Shown: positions 46,130-58,726, counted from the stretch's first letter. The stretch: DNA of 64,000 nt from Bathynomus jamesi (GCA_023014485.1 JAJOZX010006148.1:1-64000); one strand, 5' to 3'. Numbers and translations: made by a program. Notes: a model not told the origin generated them from the sequence alone.

Positions 46130-46550
46130 GCTTAGAGGTTTGCACGGACCGTAAGCCCGTGCCCGGCCCGGCCCATGGGCGGTGGACTTGTTGAAAGTAT
46201 GATGGACACGGGCCGAGTATGGGCTGAAAATATAGTGTTTGGCTAGGGGCCTGGGCGACTACGGGTTTCAACTTTGTTAAAATGTGTAGTGAATGATAAA
46301 TTTTAAAAAAAAAATTTAAATATTTGTACATTTTTAAAAAATACTGCTAGCATTAATTTTATAATTGCTGCTTGTCATAATACACGATTTCGATAGTCAC
46401 ACACCCATAATGTTATAGGTCGGTGACACAGTGTCAAATGCCGGCCGGGCTGAGCTGGGTACATATTTTATAAAAATTCTTACTAGCCGGGCCTGACATG
46501 GGCTTCAAAATAAAAACAACATAACTGGCCGGACCGAGCCGAAAACCAAA
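46130..46550. mobile_element. Possible hAT-type non-autonomous element (GC-rich ends)
   Basis: GC-rich 'cgtgcccggcccggcccatg' at the left and 'ggccggaccgagccgaaaac' at the right surround an AT-rich middle, all unlike the flanks. Terminal inversion is weak and no target duplication is clear. Confidence 0.4.
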
Positions 46551-46554
46551 ACCC

Positions 46555-47425
46555 ACGGATACGCATTAGACTGTATTGGGCACGTCTTGTTACCTCGGGA
46601 AGGCTTGGGACGTTACGGTTAGCGAGCATTTGAGAGGCTGAGCATCTTGGAAGTAACTTATGTAGCAGTCTATAGGATCTGTTGTAAAGCAAACTGAAGG
46701 TTCTGCAGGAGCCTTTTTATAATTAACCCAGAGTTGCTGCCCATAAATATTAGTACAGAAAGTACGAGAAAATAGTGTCTTTAGCTTCGCTTGTACAGAA
46801 TTTGAAGCTCCTTATAATCACGTTTGCCTTGGCACAGTAACTTCGATATTATTTCCTTATGGCTGAGTCGTCACTCAAGGAGCTGGTGATAGTTTGATCC
46901 AGATACTTAAGTTCTTGTACGTGCTCTATTTGTTTGTCTTTCAATTTGAAAATAATATTGGCTGTTTGGGTTGAGCATTTAGGATGGAGTTGCATAACCT
47001 TAGTTTTACTAAATTGTAATTAATGTTGTTGTTCTGTGAATATGATTCACAAATTTTTAAAAGACGATCCAGACTTTTCACCTAAGGGCTTTTAACACCA
47101 TATCATCGGCATAGACCAAGTTATTTATCCTCATATAATCTATATAGTATCTCACTCTTGCCTCACTAGGAGAAGCAATTACTCCATCAATATATATTAA
47201 ACAGTAGAGAAGAGGTAAGGAACCTTGTCCAACTCTACATGAGGGACCAAAACATTCCGACAATACATTGTCCCATCTAACAGTAAAAGTTTGGTGTGTG
47301 TACCAAAATTTCAATAAATATTAAAATATAATGGAACATTCTTGGTTTCTAATTTTTTAAACAGATTATTGTATTGTGATTCACTCTATCATATGCTTTG
47401 CTTATATAAAAAACACTTTAAACTA
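46555..47425 (-). pseudogene. LINE reverse transcriptase fragment (family E)
   Basis: On the minus strand: SKAYDRVNHNTI-like, WYTHQTFTVRWDNVLSECFG, a degraded GVRQGG box, IDYMRINNLVYADDMVLKAL with the intact YADD active site, LHPKCSTQTANIIFKLKDKQ, and further C-terminal pieces (LLHKLLPRCSASQMLANRNV) to 46560. Several frameshifts. The catalytic box and flanking motifs differ from the other LINEs in the window, so this is a separate family. Confidence 0.8.
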
Positions 47426-47430
47426 TTTTG

Positions 47431-47444
47431 AATTATATATATAT

Positions 47445-47491
<47 letters not shown>

Positions 47492-47506
47492 ATATATATA
47501 TATATA
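47431..47506. repeat. (TA)n microsatellite
   Basis: Interrupted TA dinucleotides directly before a hAT-type element. Confidence 0.92.
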
Positions 47507-47940
47507 CAGCGCCGGCATTAGGATATTCGGGCCCTGTGCAGAGTATACTGTACGGGCCCCCCATGACACAAGTCAAATTGTTTTTCATTGCTAATCATTT
47601 TATTTTAGTAAATTGTTAACAAGTACAACAAGTAAAATTTAACTATACAAGTGCACCTGTAACAGAATACCAACAGACCAACAGCCTTTACTATTATTAC
47701 TACTTATTACTTTTATTATCAAATATTTAAACTATCATAAAAGAGGTTTCAACCAGCGCCGCCTTAGGATATTTAATTAGGAATAGATAATTCAATTTAA
47801 TTAGGATAAAAAAATAAATTACATTAATTTACACCAATTTTGGCACTCTGACGTCGATGGTAAATTTCTGTGAAATTTTCGGGCCCCTAAGTTGCGGGCC
47901 CTGTGCGACCGCACGGTTCGCACACCTAAGGCCGGCACTG
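47507..47940. mobile_element. hAT-type non-autonomous element
   Basis: Ends 'cagcgccggcattagg' and 'cctaaggccggcactg' are inverted repeats, with 'gggccctgtgc' repeated near both ends. An internal 'cagcgccgccttaggatat' at 47754 repeats the left end. Flanks are TA-rich, so any duplication cannot be distinguished. Confidence 0.8.
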
Positions 47941-47945
47941 ATATA

Positions 47946-48846
47946 CAGGGCGTCCCAAAAAAATGTATACACACTTTAAATACTTATAAAGGCAGTGTTT
48001 ATTAAAATACATTTCATTTTCAAAATGTAATAGAATCTACAGACATTATTTAATTGTTTTGTAAACGCCTGTTTTCAAACTGACGTCCGTTCTGGTCCAG
48101 GCACTGCTGATAACGCGAAGCAATGGAATCGCAAACATCACGAAACATTTCGTTTGGTATTTGTGCATTCTCGTTCAATGGCTGCTCTCAATTCAGCGAC
48201 TGTTGCAGGTTTTATAGCGTAGACTTTGTCTTTTAAGTATCCCCATAAAAAAATCTAGTGGTGTGAGGTCTAGTGAACGCGGAGGGTATTCTACGAAACC
48301 TCTTCGTCCAATCCACATCCACATCGTGCCAAGTACCACTCGCAATACTCCACTCTTCGGTCCGGATCATCATCTTCATTAATAGCATGGACTAATCTTG
48401 GAATGTAACTTTTCCATTGACAGCGCTTCAAAATGCGTTGGACAGATGATTCTGAAATTCTACCTCACGACTCGCTTGCCGCACAGATTTTCTTGGACTT
48501 TGGTGATACGTTTCCAGTACTCTTTCTTGCTTTGTGGGGCTTGTCGATGTCCGTGTCTTCCGGAACGCTTCTTGTGGACATTCTGAACAGTTCCCGGCTT
48601 CAAACTTATCTCTAATTCGAGTGATGGTAAGTCGCGTTGGTGGATCTGTTTGAAACTCCCTCCTAAACTGTCTTTGCACTTCAACTGCGTTTTTCACACT
48701 TCCAGTAGCATTTTAGAATGAATTTCCTTTGTTCAAGCTTAGTCTGACTGCCATTATTAATTCTAATGGGTTTAACTTGGAAAGAAAGAAACATCAATTG
48801 AGCTATCAGCTGTTAAAGTGTGTATACATTTTTTTTGGACGCCCTG
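47946..48846 (-). mobile_element. DD41D element with internal deletion, copy 3 of 3
   Basis: TIRs 'cagggcgtcccaaaaaaatg', interior and deletion junction are the same as at 12672 and 37078. TA flanks. It starts only 5 bp after the hAT-type element. Confidence 0.92.
48060..48755 (-). pseudogene. Transposase with catalytic core deleted (third sister copy)
   Basis: Frames on the minus strand: the MAVRLS start region near 48753 followed by a frameshift, [38 protein letters not shown], then the C-terminal pieces after the common deletion. More frameshifts than at 12764, same missing Asp boxes. Confidence 0.8.
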
Positions 48847-48861
48847 TATATATATATATAT

Positions 48862-48894
<33 letters not shown>

Positions 48895-48916
48895 ATAGAT
48901 ATATATATATATATAT

Positions 48917-48955
<39 letters not shown>
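48847..48955. repeat. (TA)n microsatellite
   Basis: About 110 bp of interrupted TA dinucleotides starting right at the right TIR. Confidence 0.93.
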
Positions 48956-48957
<2 letters not shown>

Positions 48958-49044
48958 TTTTGTATGGGAGATACACGAAAACACCTTGACTTTTCAAAGG
49001 GTACGCGTTGATACAAGATTGGAACTCCTGTATTCGACCGTGTT

Positions 49045-49265
49045 ACTTGCTAGGGTAGTCTAGTGGTAAAGCGCCGGGCTATTAATCTAGTAATTTTGCC
49101 TGGGTTGGAGTCCCGTCTCTGACGTCAAATTTCGGCGATTAACTTGTCTCGCTGGGTCTTCCTTGGTGGGGTAGGGGGGTCGGATCCACCTGAAGCTGTA
49201 GGTCCCCTCCGTTATATGACCTTAGATGTACGAAAGAGGTCAACAACCTTAATTATTATCAGTGT
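49045..49265 (+). mobile_element. Complete tRNA-derived SINE (family 2) with 14-bp target duplication
   Basis: 'tattcgaccgtgtt' is duplicated exactly at 49031-49044 and 49266-49279. The head has A box 'tagtctagtggtaaag' and B box 'gggttggagtcccg', i.e. a Pol III promoter. The body contains 'cggatccacctgaagctgta' and 'ggtcccctccgttatatgac', and the end 'aattattatcag' is the trinucleotide-like tail. This defines the family of which 12075, 23613 and 45932 are fragments. Confidence 0.92.
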
Positions 49266-49386
49266 TATTCGACCGTGTTTCTGTCGCAACACACAAGAAA
49301 TAAAGTGATCTCCTCATCTCTTGCATTCTCATTTCAAGGAAAGCACAGTCACGAATGAGGTATGCTCATGCATGCGTCAGGTTTTA

Positions 49387-49423
49387 ACACACACACACAC
49401 ACACACACCACACACACACATAT

Positions 49424-49466
<43 letters not shown>
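49387..49466. repeat. (CA)n-(TA)n microsatellite
   Basis: CA then TA dinucleotides. Confidence 0.93.
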
Positions 49467-49471
<5 letters not shown>

Positions 49472-49799
49472 AATACCTGAAAATATTCACTCTTTATTAG
49501 ATATGATACGACTCGCAAGGAAATTGAAAAATGATTCCGAGCGCTTTCGTCTCAAACAAGACCTTCCCAAGGAATGAACAAAAACTTAAAAAAATAAACA
49601 ACCTACATTAAGGTATGCCCCCAGAAGGGTGTTTGTTATCCGTTGGCGAGTAATTTTTATATTTCTTGCTTGCATTCCTTCGACTCTTGCAAAATTATTC
49701 ATATTCAAAGTATTCAAAATTCAACTCAATAGTTTTTAATCTGTTCCAAGATAATGTTATCTATTTCGTACGATGACATCATGATTCTTCTTCGAGTTA

Positions 49800-50110
49800 A
49801 AATCTAGAATGAATTTTTTACGTATAATTTTTGAGATCATTCTCTTTGGTAAATTAAATTTACTAATTACGGGTGTTGCACTATTCCATTTGATTCCGTG
49901 GTCGTTATTATCATGTGAAGATTGCAATTTAGAGTACATCGGTTAAACGGGCAAACCTTTAGAAAGAAAGAGTAGAATAGCACAAAGAAAATGTCAGGTA
50001 TTTTAGACAAAAAAGTTCAATACATAATATCCATTGCAAATATTAACTTGAGTCGTGGCGTGTTCAAACTAGATAACATTATCACGGAAGATATTAAAAA
50101 ACATTGATAT
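49800..50110 (+). pseudogene. Possible GIY-YIG endonuclease remnant (Penelope-like?)
   Basis: A frame near 49880-50000 reads SLLSCEDCNLEYIG, a stop, then TGKPLERKSRIAQRKCQ, resembling the start of GIY-YIG domains (C..C...YIGQT.R.L..R). ISIANINLSRGVFK follows. No reverse transcriptase was seen nearby. Similarity is short, so this is tentative. Confidence 0.35.
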
Positions 50111-50280
50111 TTTAGAACGAATCGAAGGAATGCGAGACACGGTACATAAAAAGACTTTCCCAAAGATTAACTCGTTTACGGGCTGACCCCATTGTGGGTG
50201 TTTACTTTCTCAATTTTTGTTTATTTCTATTCAGGTCTCGTAAGAGACGAAATCGTTTCTCATTTTCCTTGCGAGTTGTA

Positions 50281-50281
<1 letters not shown>

Positions 50282-50317
<36 letters not shown>

Positions 50318-50338
50318 ACACACACAACATATATATAT

Positions 50339-50419
<81 letters not shown>
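50282..50419. repeat. Compound (CA)n-(TA)n-(GA)n microsatellite
   Basis: About 138 bp. A piece of the dispersed 'gacctccgtgtgaagagag' repeat (see 19856-20012) follows at 50427-50472. Confidence 0.95.
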
Positions 50420-50423
<4 letters not shown>

Positions 50424-50472
50424 GCGGGCACCAGCTTGACCTCCGTGTGAAGAGAGACCAACGCACGAAACA

Positions 50473-51212
50473 ACATAAGGCATAAGGTATAAGATATACT
50501 GTATATATATACTTATTTCTCATATCAATAGATATAGAAAGAAAAACAATGTTCTCTTTTGCTATTTAGTTTGGGAACAATAATTGTTATAACAAAAAGA
50601 AATTTTAATTAAAAAAAGCAGATGCAACCAAGTTGCACAAGGTAAAATTACCTAAAACTTTTACAGTGTACAGTTTATTTGTTTACGTGCAATTTTCTTT
50701 CGTTTGTATTGCAGATACTTCCAGTTATTGTCGTCCAGGTGCATGATTCTTCAGAAGCCAGATGCACCCTAAGTTTGCGCGTCCTCCCCAAAGCAGGCCA
50801 AACTATCTGTATCAGCCACAGTCGCACTCGAACTACCTCAGGTTTGCTTTACGCAAACTGAATCAAAAACCGCAAGTATCTGCAATCGCAAATTTTCCGT
50901 TATATATATATATATATATATCAATTGCCTCTATATTTACTTTTATTATTAGAAAATTTAGCTTTGTGTTTTTTCGCGAATGTGGAGGATTTTGCAATTT
51001 CTCTTGATCGCATCCGTTTCTTTCCTTGCCTGCATTTGATGGTAGACCTTCGTTCGTTTTTCAGCGGCGCCGTTTTGCGAAATTGTTTTCAGAGAAGAAT
51101 ACTCCACCATAAGCTTACGTTATTGACTACATAAAATAAAGCGAGAGTATATTTTAGTTTACGAAACAAAATCAATAACCAGCGATGCGTGAATGTTATT
51201 GGAATTATTTAG
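50473..51212. other. No gene seen
   Basis: Mixed sequence with a short TA tract at 50900-50920. No motif found. Confidence 0.5.
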
Positions 51213-51220
51213 GCCTCTCT

Positions 51221-51291
<71 letters not shown>
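51213..51291. repeat. (CT)n microsatellite
   Basis: CT dinucleotides with a few extra C residues, running directly into a LINE fragment. Confidence 0.94.
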
Positions 51292-51792
51292 AGTCTGCGG
51301 AAATTTCTTTTCCTATAAAATAGTTAATATCTGGAACCAACTTCCCTCAGAGGTTGTTCCAGTCAAAGTGTAAATCTGTTTAAAAATAGGCTAGACAAAG
51401 TACTGAACACACTCATAGTTTTAAGATTAAAACCTCAGAAAACTCTGCAGGAGTTCGTTGCTCGGTTTTCTCTGTGAGCAAGCTAAATATAGAGCTATTT
51501 ATATATTCTCCACTTTCCTGTAAAATTTCCTTGGCTACTTTTCCAGGGTCAAGGTATTTTCTTCAACCTTTTTTCCGTACCTGCCTCTGGCAGGGAGGGA
51601 GCGGAGGGTGGGGAGAGAGCCTTCTACTTTTCAATCCAGTTTTCTACTACTGCTAGGATAGTTTGAAGAAAAATAAACTTTCACAAAATTTTCCCTGGCA
51701 CCCGTTGCCATTGGTACCTCCTCGGTATGGCCGCAAGGCCTTTTGAGGTACTTCTTTTCCTTGTAACTCCTTGTAACTCTCTCTCTCTCTCG
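51292..51792 (+). mobile_element. LINE 3' end (family C)
   Basis: Ends of the polymerase (NFFSYKIVNIWNQLPSEVV) followed by a 3' UTR whose last part ('ttttccctggcacccgttgc', 'ggccgcaaggccttttgagg', 'tccttgtaactccttgtaac' then CT repeats) is nearly identical to 63715-63810. A strongly 5'-truncated copy. Confidence 0.85.
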
Positions 51793-52290
51793 GTATATAT
51801 ATATATATATTTTTTTTTTAAGGCACAGGGCATGTCTAAAAGTACAACCAAATTCAGCGCAGTAACAGGGATTCATTTCATGAATATTTCACGATATGAA
51901 CACAATAATAAAATTCTCTAAAAATGATATAAAGGAGAGACTTTCTAAAAAAAAAAAAAGAAAGTCATTTTTCAACGTTGTAACTAAATTGGGCAGAGTC
52001 GCCAAAATGACTTTCGGAATGCATTCAATAAGGCTGTCAGGAAACACGGAGAGAATCGTTGAGGATGGAAAAATGCGCCAAAATATGTTCTATTATATAG
52101 GATAGATTTAAAGTGTCTTTCAGCCATCTTGGATATAAAAAGATTTTCGACTTTTCATTTGTGAGAAATCTATTTTATGCTGGTGATTTGGCTATGTTCC
52201 TCTAGGGTGGGGTGGGTATCCTTAATATTTCAATTTAGTATATAGGAAAAATACTTGATTGCAACAACCCAAAAAAATTGGAAAGCCAAT
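51793..52290. other. No gene seen
   Basis: AT-rich sequence after a short TA/T tract. No features recognised. Confidence 0.5.
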
Positions 52291-52425
52291 CCAAATCTTT
52301 CAAACGCAGAGTGTCCAGGCATCTCGAAACTCTGGACCTTGATTTTGTCTCTCTCTTTTTTTTCTATGGGGGGGGAGGCAGTTTTGCGGGTAATTTGCCT
52401 TTGGCCCCTGCTTCCTGGTTTGTGG
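52291..52425 (+). mobile_element. LINE 3' tail (family D)
   Basis: 'tttcaaacgcagagtgtccaggcatctc' matches the SFKRRVSRHL coding end at 18958-18987, followed by the same UTR ('ggaccttgattttg', G-run, 'gttttgcgggtaatttgcct'). Heavily 5'-truncated. Confidence 0.78.
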
Positions 52426-52494
52426 GGTAATTATATACATGGAGGAATTAATCATATGATGTTCATTGAATGGAAAGGAAGAGAATTTGAGTTA

Positions 52495-52640
52495 AGGGAG
52501 TAAAACCACAATGAGAGAATGGACTTATTAGAGATTCCGACTATACTAAGGTCTTCACCAGTCGCGCCTGATTAAGACCTTAGTAAAGCCGAAAGCTCGT
52601 GCTCCAATAAATCCATTCTCTCATTGTGGCTTTACTCCCC
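52495..52640. mobile_element. Fold-back MITE
   Basis: 'gggagtaaaaccacaatgag' and 'agaatggacttatt' at the left are mirrored at the right by 'aataaatccattct' and 'ctcattgtggctttactccc'. 'actaaggtctt'/'aagaccttagt' pair further in. 146 bp, non-coding. Confidence 0.8.
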
Positions 52641-52966
52641 TAACCACTTGCTATCTATCCGACAATTAACCACATATTGGTTTTAACCTTTTTTATTCTG
52701 TGTGTGTTGGTTTGAAAATTATATTTTCATATCTAAGAATGGAAGGTTAATTCAAGCAATTACTTTAATTTAAGAACTTCCTTCGGCTTTTTCATTAATT
52801 TTATTATTATTTATTATTATTTTAACGGTAAATCTGTCTTTTTATATAAATATTTCTCAGATCTACAATTCTTTGCAGTTGATGAGCAAATCATATGCCG
52901 TAATGTCAGGACCTGAACTTTGAAAACTTGATATTCTCTCAAATGAGTGAGATCTCTGTTTAAATT

Positions 52967-53007
52967 CTCTCTCTCTCTCTCTCTCTCTCCATATATATAA
53001 ATAAAAT

Positions 53008-53083
<76 letters not shown>
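52967..53083. repeat. (CT)n-(TA)n microsatellite
   Basis: A CT run followed by interrupted TA dinucleotides up to the next MITE. Confidence 0.93.
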
Positions 53084-53084
<1 letters not shown>

Positions 53085-53300
53085 TCGATGTCAGAAGTCT
53101 TGCACACCACTATTTAATAAATAGTGAAACGTATAACTAATTTTTTTTTGGTGTTTCACAAAACGATGCTTTTTATCTGTTTCCAATAGTTTATGTATTG
53201 GTTTCCATAACAATCACTATGGAAACCATGAAAGAAATCACTTATAATTCTCTCTGTTTACTAAACAGTGGTGTTGTGACAAGACTTTTGACATCGAGTG
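53084..53300. mobile_element. MITE with Tc1-type TIRs
   Basis: 'tcgatgtcagaagtcttgca' at the left and the complement of 'caagacttttgacatcgagt' at the right, with 'caccact'/'gtggtg' just inside. 217 bp, non-coding, flanked by TA tracts. Confidence 0.87.
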
Positions 53301-54151
53301 TGTATATATATATATATATCTGTCCAGACAGTATTAGTAGTATTGTCATAGATTGAAGTGATGTTTTTATCTACTGTGGTAATAAATCCGTCCTTTCTGA
53401 CGTAAAAGAAATATAACCAAGACAATTACACTACGTTTTCCAACGGTATGTCTATAAAAGTAATTGCTCGATAAACTACGAAGCAGGGGTGTATATGTAC
53501 GGTTACACTTTCATTCAATTAATGTGTAACGACCCTTTATTGCATGAATAATAAATTCATGGAAAGCAATTACATTTCCGACATTGCACTGCACTGCATT
53601 TATTATAAAAGATGAGGTAGTGAGGCGGATTCTTTATTCAACGCTTAACAACTGGCACTCGACAAATTCCTCTATTTCTATGCAAGGATGAAGCTCATTA
53701 CACGGCCTTAGTCAGTTGCTTTGCTCCCCTGTAATTGCTTTGTTATACGCGAATAACTTTCAAATGAGTATTCCCCGCAGTATATATTTAGAAACCTATC
53801 AGTTCTTTCAGAACTGTTCCCCGTATACTTACGGAGATGCTCAAAGCCCCGTATTGGATGAGGCACACTCTCACTTCGGCATAGTAATCAGGTTTTCGAA
53901 ACATTTTATGTCAATGCTGCATTACTTTAGTTTATTTAATTTTGTGAAAAAATATTTACAACTCTCTCTCTCTCTCTCTCATATTAAACAGGCCTAAAAC
54001 GCGTAATTCTTTCTTCTCAAAAACTTACCAAAAACACAAACTACATCATACATCGTGTATGGGATTATAAAGACGACAAATCATAGTAAACATTGCTTTG
54101 TATTCTAATTGCACACGATCTACCCTCAATCTATATGCACCCACATTTTTA
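53301..54151. other. No gene seen; contains one half of a dispersed ~70-bp repeat
   Basis: 53742-53810 ('caaatgagtattccccgcag', 'tatatatttagaaacctatc') recurs at 55316-55372. No coding motif. Confidence 0.5.
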
Positions 54152-54168
54152 AATATATATATATATAT

Positions 54169-54211
<43 letters not shown>
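54152..54211. repeat. (TA)n microsatellite
   Basis: Interrupted TA dinucleotides. Confidence 0.92.
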
Positions 54212-54212
<1 letters not shown>

Positions 54213-55450
54213 TCGCATAAAAAATTAACTACATTAAAAATCAAAAAAGTCGCAAAACTTTAATACAAAATACCTAAAAGATTTCAAACTTATCCAAAGA
54301 AATTAAAAGGAAAAAAAGGAGGATTTATTATTTCTTCTTAATAAAAGTGGACAGTTAAAATATTTTATACGTGCGTCATTTCAACCGAAATAAGTTGTAT
54401 ATATAAATTAATCAAAATTTCTCCGCAGACCATATATACACCTGACATTCTGAATTTTAATCGATGCGGCGGAATTAGACGGGGAGTCATTAGCAGACTC
54501 GCGGGAAATTACGTGCAACATAATGCAATGATTTATGGCTCTATTTACCGTTATGCTCTCTTACGTGTCTGCAGTGGCACGCTTTTGTTATTTCTCAACG
54601 CGGAATTAGCCATTTTCACTCGTATTTCCTACCGTTAATGATCTCGATAAGAAGGTTTTAAGAAAATAAGTTCAGCTGCGGAGATCGTATAAAGCGGGTT
54701 CTGTTTCCAACATTGGCTTTTATACGAAAAAAAGTCTTGTAAATCTAACAATCGCTTCGAAATGAAAGGCTGAAAAAAAGTGAACGTTTTATGGCTTAAT
54801 ATTAGTTTCTTTTATGCACCCTGAAAATTAACTGAAAGAATCATTTCTGCTCGAGTTTGTGTGTGCATGGAGAGGAATTTGCGCTTTTGCAAGCACCGAA
54901 CAAGTACACATTAATTACATTCACTATTTTTACTCATAAGGAATTATAAAGACACGGATAATGCGCTTATTATGACGTTATGAGTTCATATACAGGACAT
55001 ATTTTTTAAAATTCGAATATATATAATTTTTCGGCTAATATTAAGTTTCACGGAAGCCGGATTACACTGGTAGGGTGGTCGTTTAATTGGCTAGTTGTTT
55101 CCCACGTGACCAATTTCAAGCAGTCACAATCTTTGTAACAAATTCGACTTATCAAAAACACTGGTCTCCGCGAAATTTAATATTTACACATTTTTCTTTG
55201 TAAATATGTATATACCACCTCCATATCTCAAATAATTTAAATTAAATTTTGGTATATTGCCATTTGCATATACGTTGCAAATCCCCTGTGTTTGCCTTGT
55301 TTATGCGTAAATAACTCTCAAATGAGTATTCCCCGCGGTATATATTTAGAAACCTATCATTTATGAAAGAACTGATAGGTTGAACGTAACATGAAACGGT
55401 TCCTGCTCCATGTTACGTTCATTTGATTCAAGTGCATTATATTAACTGAA
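54212..55450. other. No gene seen; least repetitive stretch of the window
   Basis: No transposon ends, microsatellites or protein motifs. The segment 54460-54660 has higher GC and could be conserved non-coding DNA or an exon too short to recognise. A second half of the dispersed repeat is at 55316-55372. Confidence 0.4.
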
Positions 55451-55460
55451 ACCTCGTTAA

Positions 55461-56260
55461 ATGAAAATAATAAGATCTTTTTTAACATTCCAGGGCACGC
55501 AAACTACCATGTATTGTAGGACTAACAATAAGGGAGGAGGCGTAAGTATATTTGTAGACTCAAACTACGAGAGTAAAAGTATCAAAGAACTGACCATCAT
55601 AAACAACACCTCAGAAACATTCGCAATTGAAATGTTTATTCATAACACCCAGTATTCAATTTTAGGCATATACCGACCACCAACTGGTAATGTAGCAATT
55701 TTTATTACAAATATTGATAGAATTCTAACCTCCAACTATATTGGTAACAATTGCGTTATTGTAGGAAGTTAAAATATTGATCTCATAAAAAAACATTCAA
55801 CTAATAACGCGAGCTTCCTTCACAACATCATGACTGCGAGTGGTTTTAAATTAGCTATTACAAAGCCAACTAGACTTCACAATGACATTAGAAATTCGAC
55901 TGTGCTAGATCAGAACGCATCTCGGGTATAATTGTATTAAATATCCCGGATCATTTGCCTACGTACACCATGCTAATCACCCATTTCTCTGCGAAGAAAA
56001 CCACAGAAGTGAACTATAGATCTTACACTTATGAACAACAAATTAAAGTTCCTGAGAGAAATAACAGCTTTGGACTAGACAAGAATAACCGAAAGTAACT
56101 ATGACATTGGAACAAAATTTCAAGCATTTTCAGACATATTAATGGATATATTCAACATAAACTTTCCTCTTAAATCAAAAATAATATTTAAAACTGAATA
56201 CAACAACCAATGGATCACACCATCACTCATTGTGAGTATTAAACGTGAGCATACACTCTT
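55461..56260 (+). pseudogene. LINE endonuclease domain (family B)
   Basis: NNKGGGVSIFVDSNYESKSI and YSILGIYRPPTGNVAIF are the GGG-(I/V)-(A/S)-(I/L)-(Y/F) and YRPP motifs of APE-type endonucleases. A stop replaces the GD of the GDFN box (VIVGS, stop, NIDLI). It continues ITKPTRLHN and STVLDQNAS (from the S-x-LD motif), and ITPSLIVSIKREH just before the hAT insertion. The N-terminus is missing. Confidence 0.82.
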
Positions 56261-56265
56261 TAAAC

Positions 56266-58684
56266 CAGGGGTGGCCAAAACATCGATCGCGATCTACCAG
56301 TAGATCGCAGAGCAATTTTTAGTAGATCGCAGAATGACCAGTAGCTTAGCCTAGCAACAGAGACCGTACATTTCATAATACTAACGAGCACACGACCCGA
56401 CCGCTACTACCAAAAATTAGCGTTCTTTATGTTATCACCTCCATTATCGGTAGCAACATTTATTTGTTTTATCTTTGTGTTTACGTCATTTAACAAAAAA
56501 TAACAAAGTTTAACTTTAATTCTGAAAAGAGATATTTAATTAATGTCAGAAAATGATACCGCTAACTTTAATTTCTGCCAAAATTTCATACCGCGGTAAG
56601 CTGAGCTGTTATGAGCATGTCACTTAAGTGACGGGTCAATCATTTGGAATAATCGGTGGTGAAGGTCAGTCTCCAGTCCAATTGCATTAACACCGTTAAA
56701 ATGAGTGCTGGACCAAGTGCCAAGAAACAAAAAACTTACAACTTTCACAATGACCGGGAGACGGCATATTTTTTTACGATGAAAAATTCCAAATGTGTGT
56801 GTTTAATTTGCCAAGCATGTGTCGCTTTCGTCCAAAAGGGGAATTTAGAGAGGCATTTTAAAACTATTCACAAGCGGTATGACAGTGATTTCCCAGCTGA
56901 AAGTGAACTACGTAAGAGAAAAGTCAATGAACTTAAGTCTCAACTTAGTGCTCAGCAGTCTATCTTTACAGGGGCTAGCACAAAATCGAAAGCAGCAACG
57001 ATTGCGTCATTTCGGGAGAGCCGTGTACTTGCGAAACAAAAGAAACCTTTTCAGAATGGAGAAATATTCAAAGAAGCATTTACAGAGGCAGCAGAGTCGT
57101 TGTTTCAGAACTTCAGTAATAAATCGGAAATATTGTCTGCTATTAACCAGTTTCAGCTATCCAGAAACACTGTGATGCGGCGTTGTGAAGTAATGGATGA
57201 GAATTTGGTGGAACAATTGAAGAAAGACATACATGACCGTGTTCCTTTCACTTCAGTTTGATGACTCGACAGATGTGATCGACACATCACAGTTATGCAT
57301 TTTTATTAGAATCGTGTTTAAAGATATGACTGCCAAAGAAGAACTGCTTAAAATCCTACCTTTAAGAGGGAAAACTCGAGGTGAGGACATTTTTCATACA
57401 TTCAGTGAGTTTGTTAACGACACACAATTCTCACTTCACAAGCTTGTGAGCATAACAACTGACGGATCACCTGCTATGACTGGCCGCTCTAATGGGTTCA
57501 TCGCTATGTGCAAAAGTAGCAAAAGGTTTCCAAACTTCTTTAATTATCACTCCATAATTCGCCAACAAGCATTGTGTGGTAAAATGTTGAATATTAAAGA
57601 AATTATGGATATTTCCCATAAGATTGTGTGTTCTATTCGGGCGAGAAGTCTACAAAGGCGTCTCTTCCGGTCTCAGCTAGAAGAAAATAAAGCAGAACAC
57701 TGATGTCAGATGGCTAAGTAGAGGTACATTCCTGCAGAAGATTAGGGATCTCTTACCTGAAATTAAAGACTTTCTGAAGTTAAAAGAAACATATTACAAA
57801 GAGTTGGAAGACGAAGTGTGGCTGTTAGATTTAGCTTTTTTGACTGACACCACTGCTTTTCTAAATCAGCTAAACTTAGAGTTGCAAGGTAAAAACAAAA
57901 CTATTGTTGAAATGATTACCTCAGTGAATGCGTTTAAACAAAAAATAGAACTGGTATTCTCACAGCTGCAGCGACACCAACTGCGGAACTTCAAAAACAT
58001 GATGTTAGAGCTGGAAAGTCAGGGGAAAGAATGCGACCAGTTTGACAGTGTTCGATACGTTGAACAGTTGCAGAATGTTATTACAGACTTCAACAGACGG
58101 TTCCAAGACTTAGCAACACTAGAACCTGTAGCATCATTCATGTGCTTCCCATTTGGTGCAAACTTTGACATTGATGATATTGCATCAAAAATGGCCTTAT
58201 TGTTTAATATGGACATATCTGCAATCGAGAATGAAATTTTAACTCTGCGAAACGACATTCAAATCAAATCCAGGTCTTCAGAAGGAAACTTTTGGCACCT
58301 ACTTCTTGAAGAAAAGTATCCGAATGTCAGAAAAGTGCCATGTACTTGACAGCATTTTTTGGATCAACCTACCTTTGTGAGTCAACGTTCTCACACATGA
58401 ATATCATCAAATCAAAATACCGAGCCACTCTGAGAGATGATCACCTGGATGCTTGTTTGAGGCTGGCAATCAGCAGCTACAATCCGGATTACACACGGCT
58501 TGCTGATGCCACGCAGTGCAAATCATCACATCACTAAAGTAAGCTCTTCCTATTCCAGTATACCTAATTTCTAATAAGTTTGGGGGTTAAAATTTAATGA
58601 AAAATATATCCGTGTGCATTTGGCAATATATTTTTATATTCACTTCATTTTATTCTTGGTTATTCTCTCTCCATCTGTGTGTGT

Positions 58685-58726
<42 letters not shown>

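Noticed and set aside
56701..58537. Host gene of the GTF2IRD2/EPM2AIP1/ZBED type
   Set aside because: The frame lies between hAT TIRs, inside a LINE, and has three frameshifts. It is the transposon's own gene.
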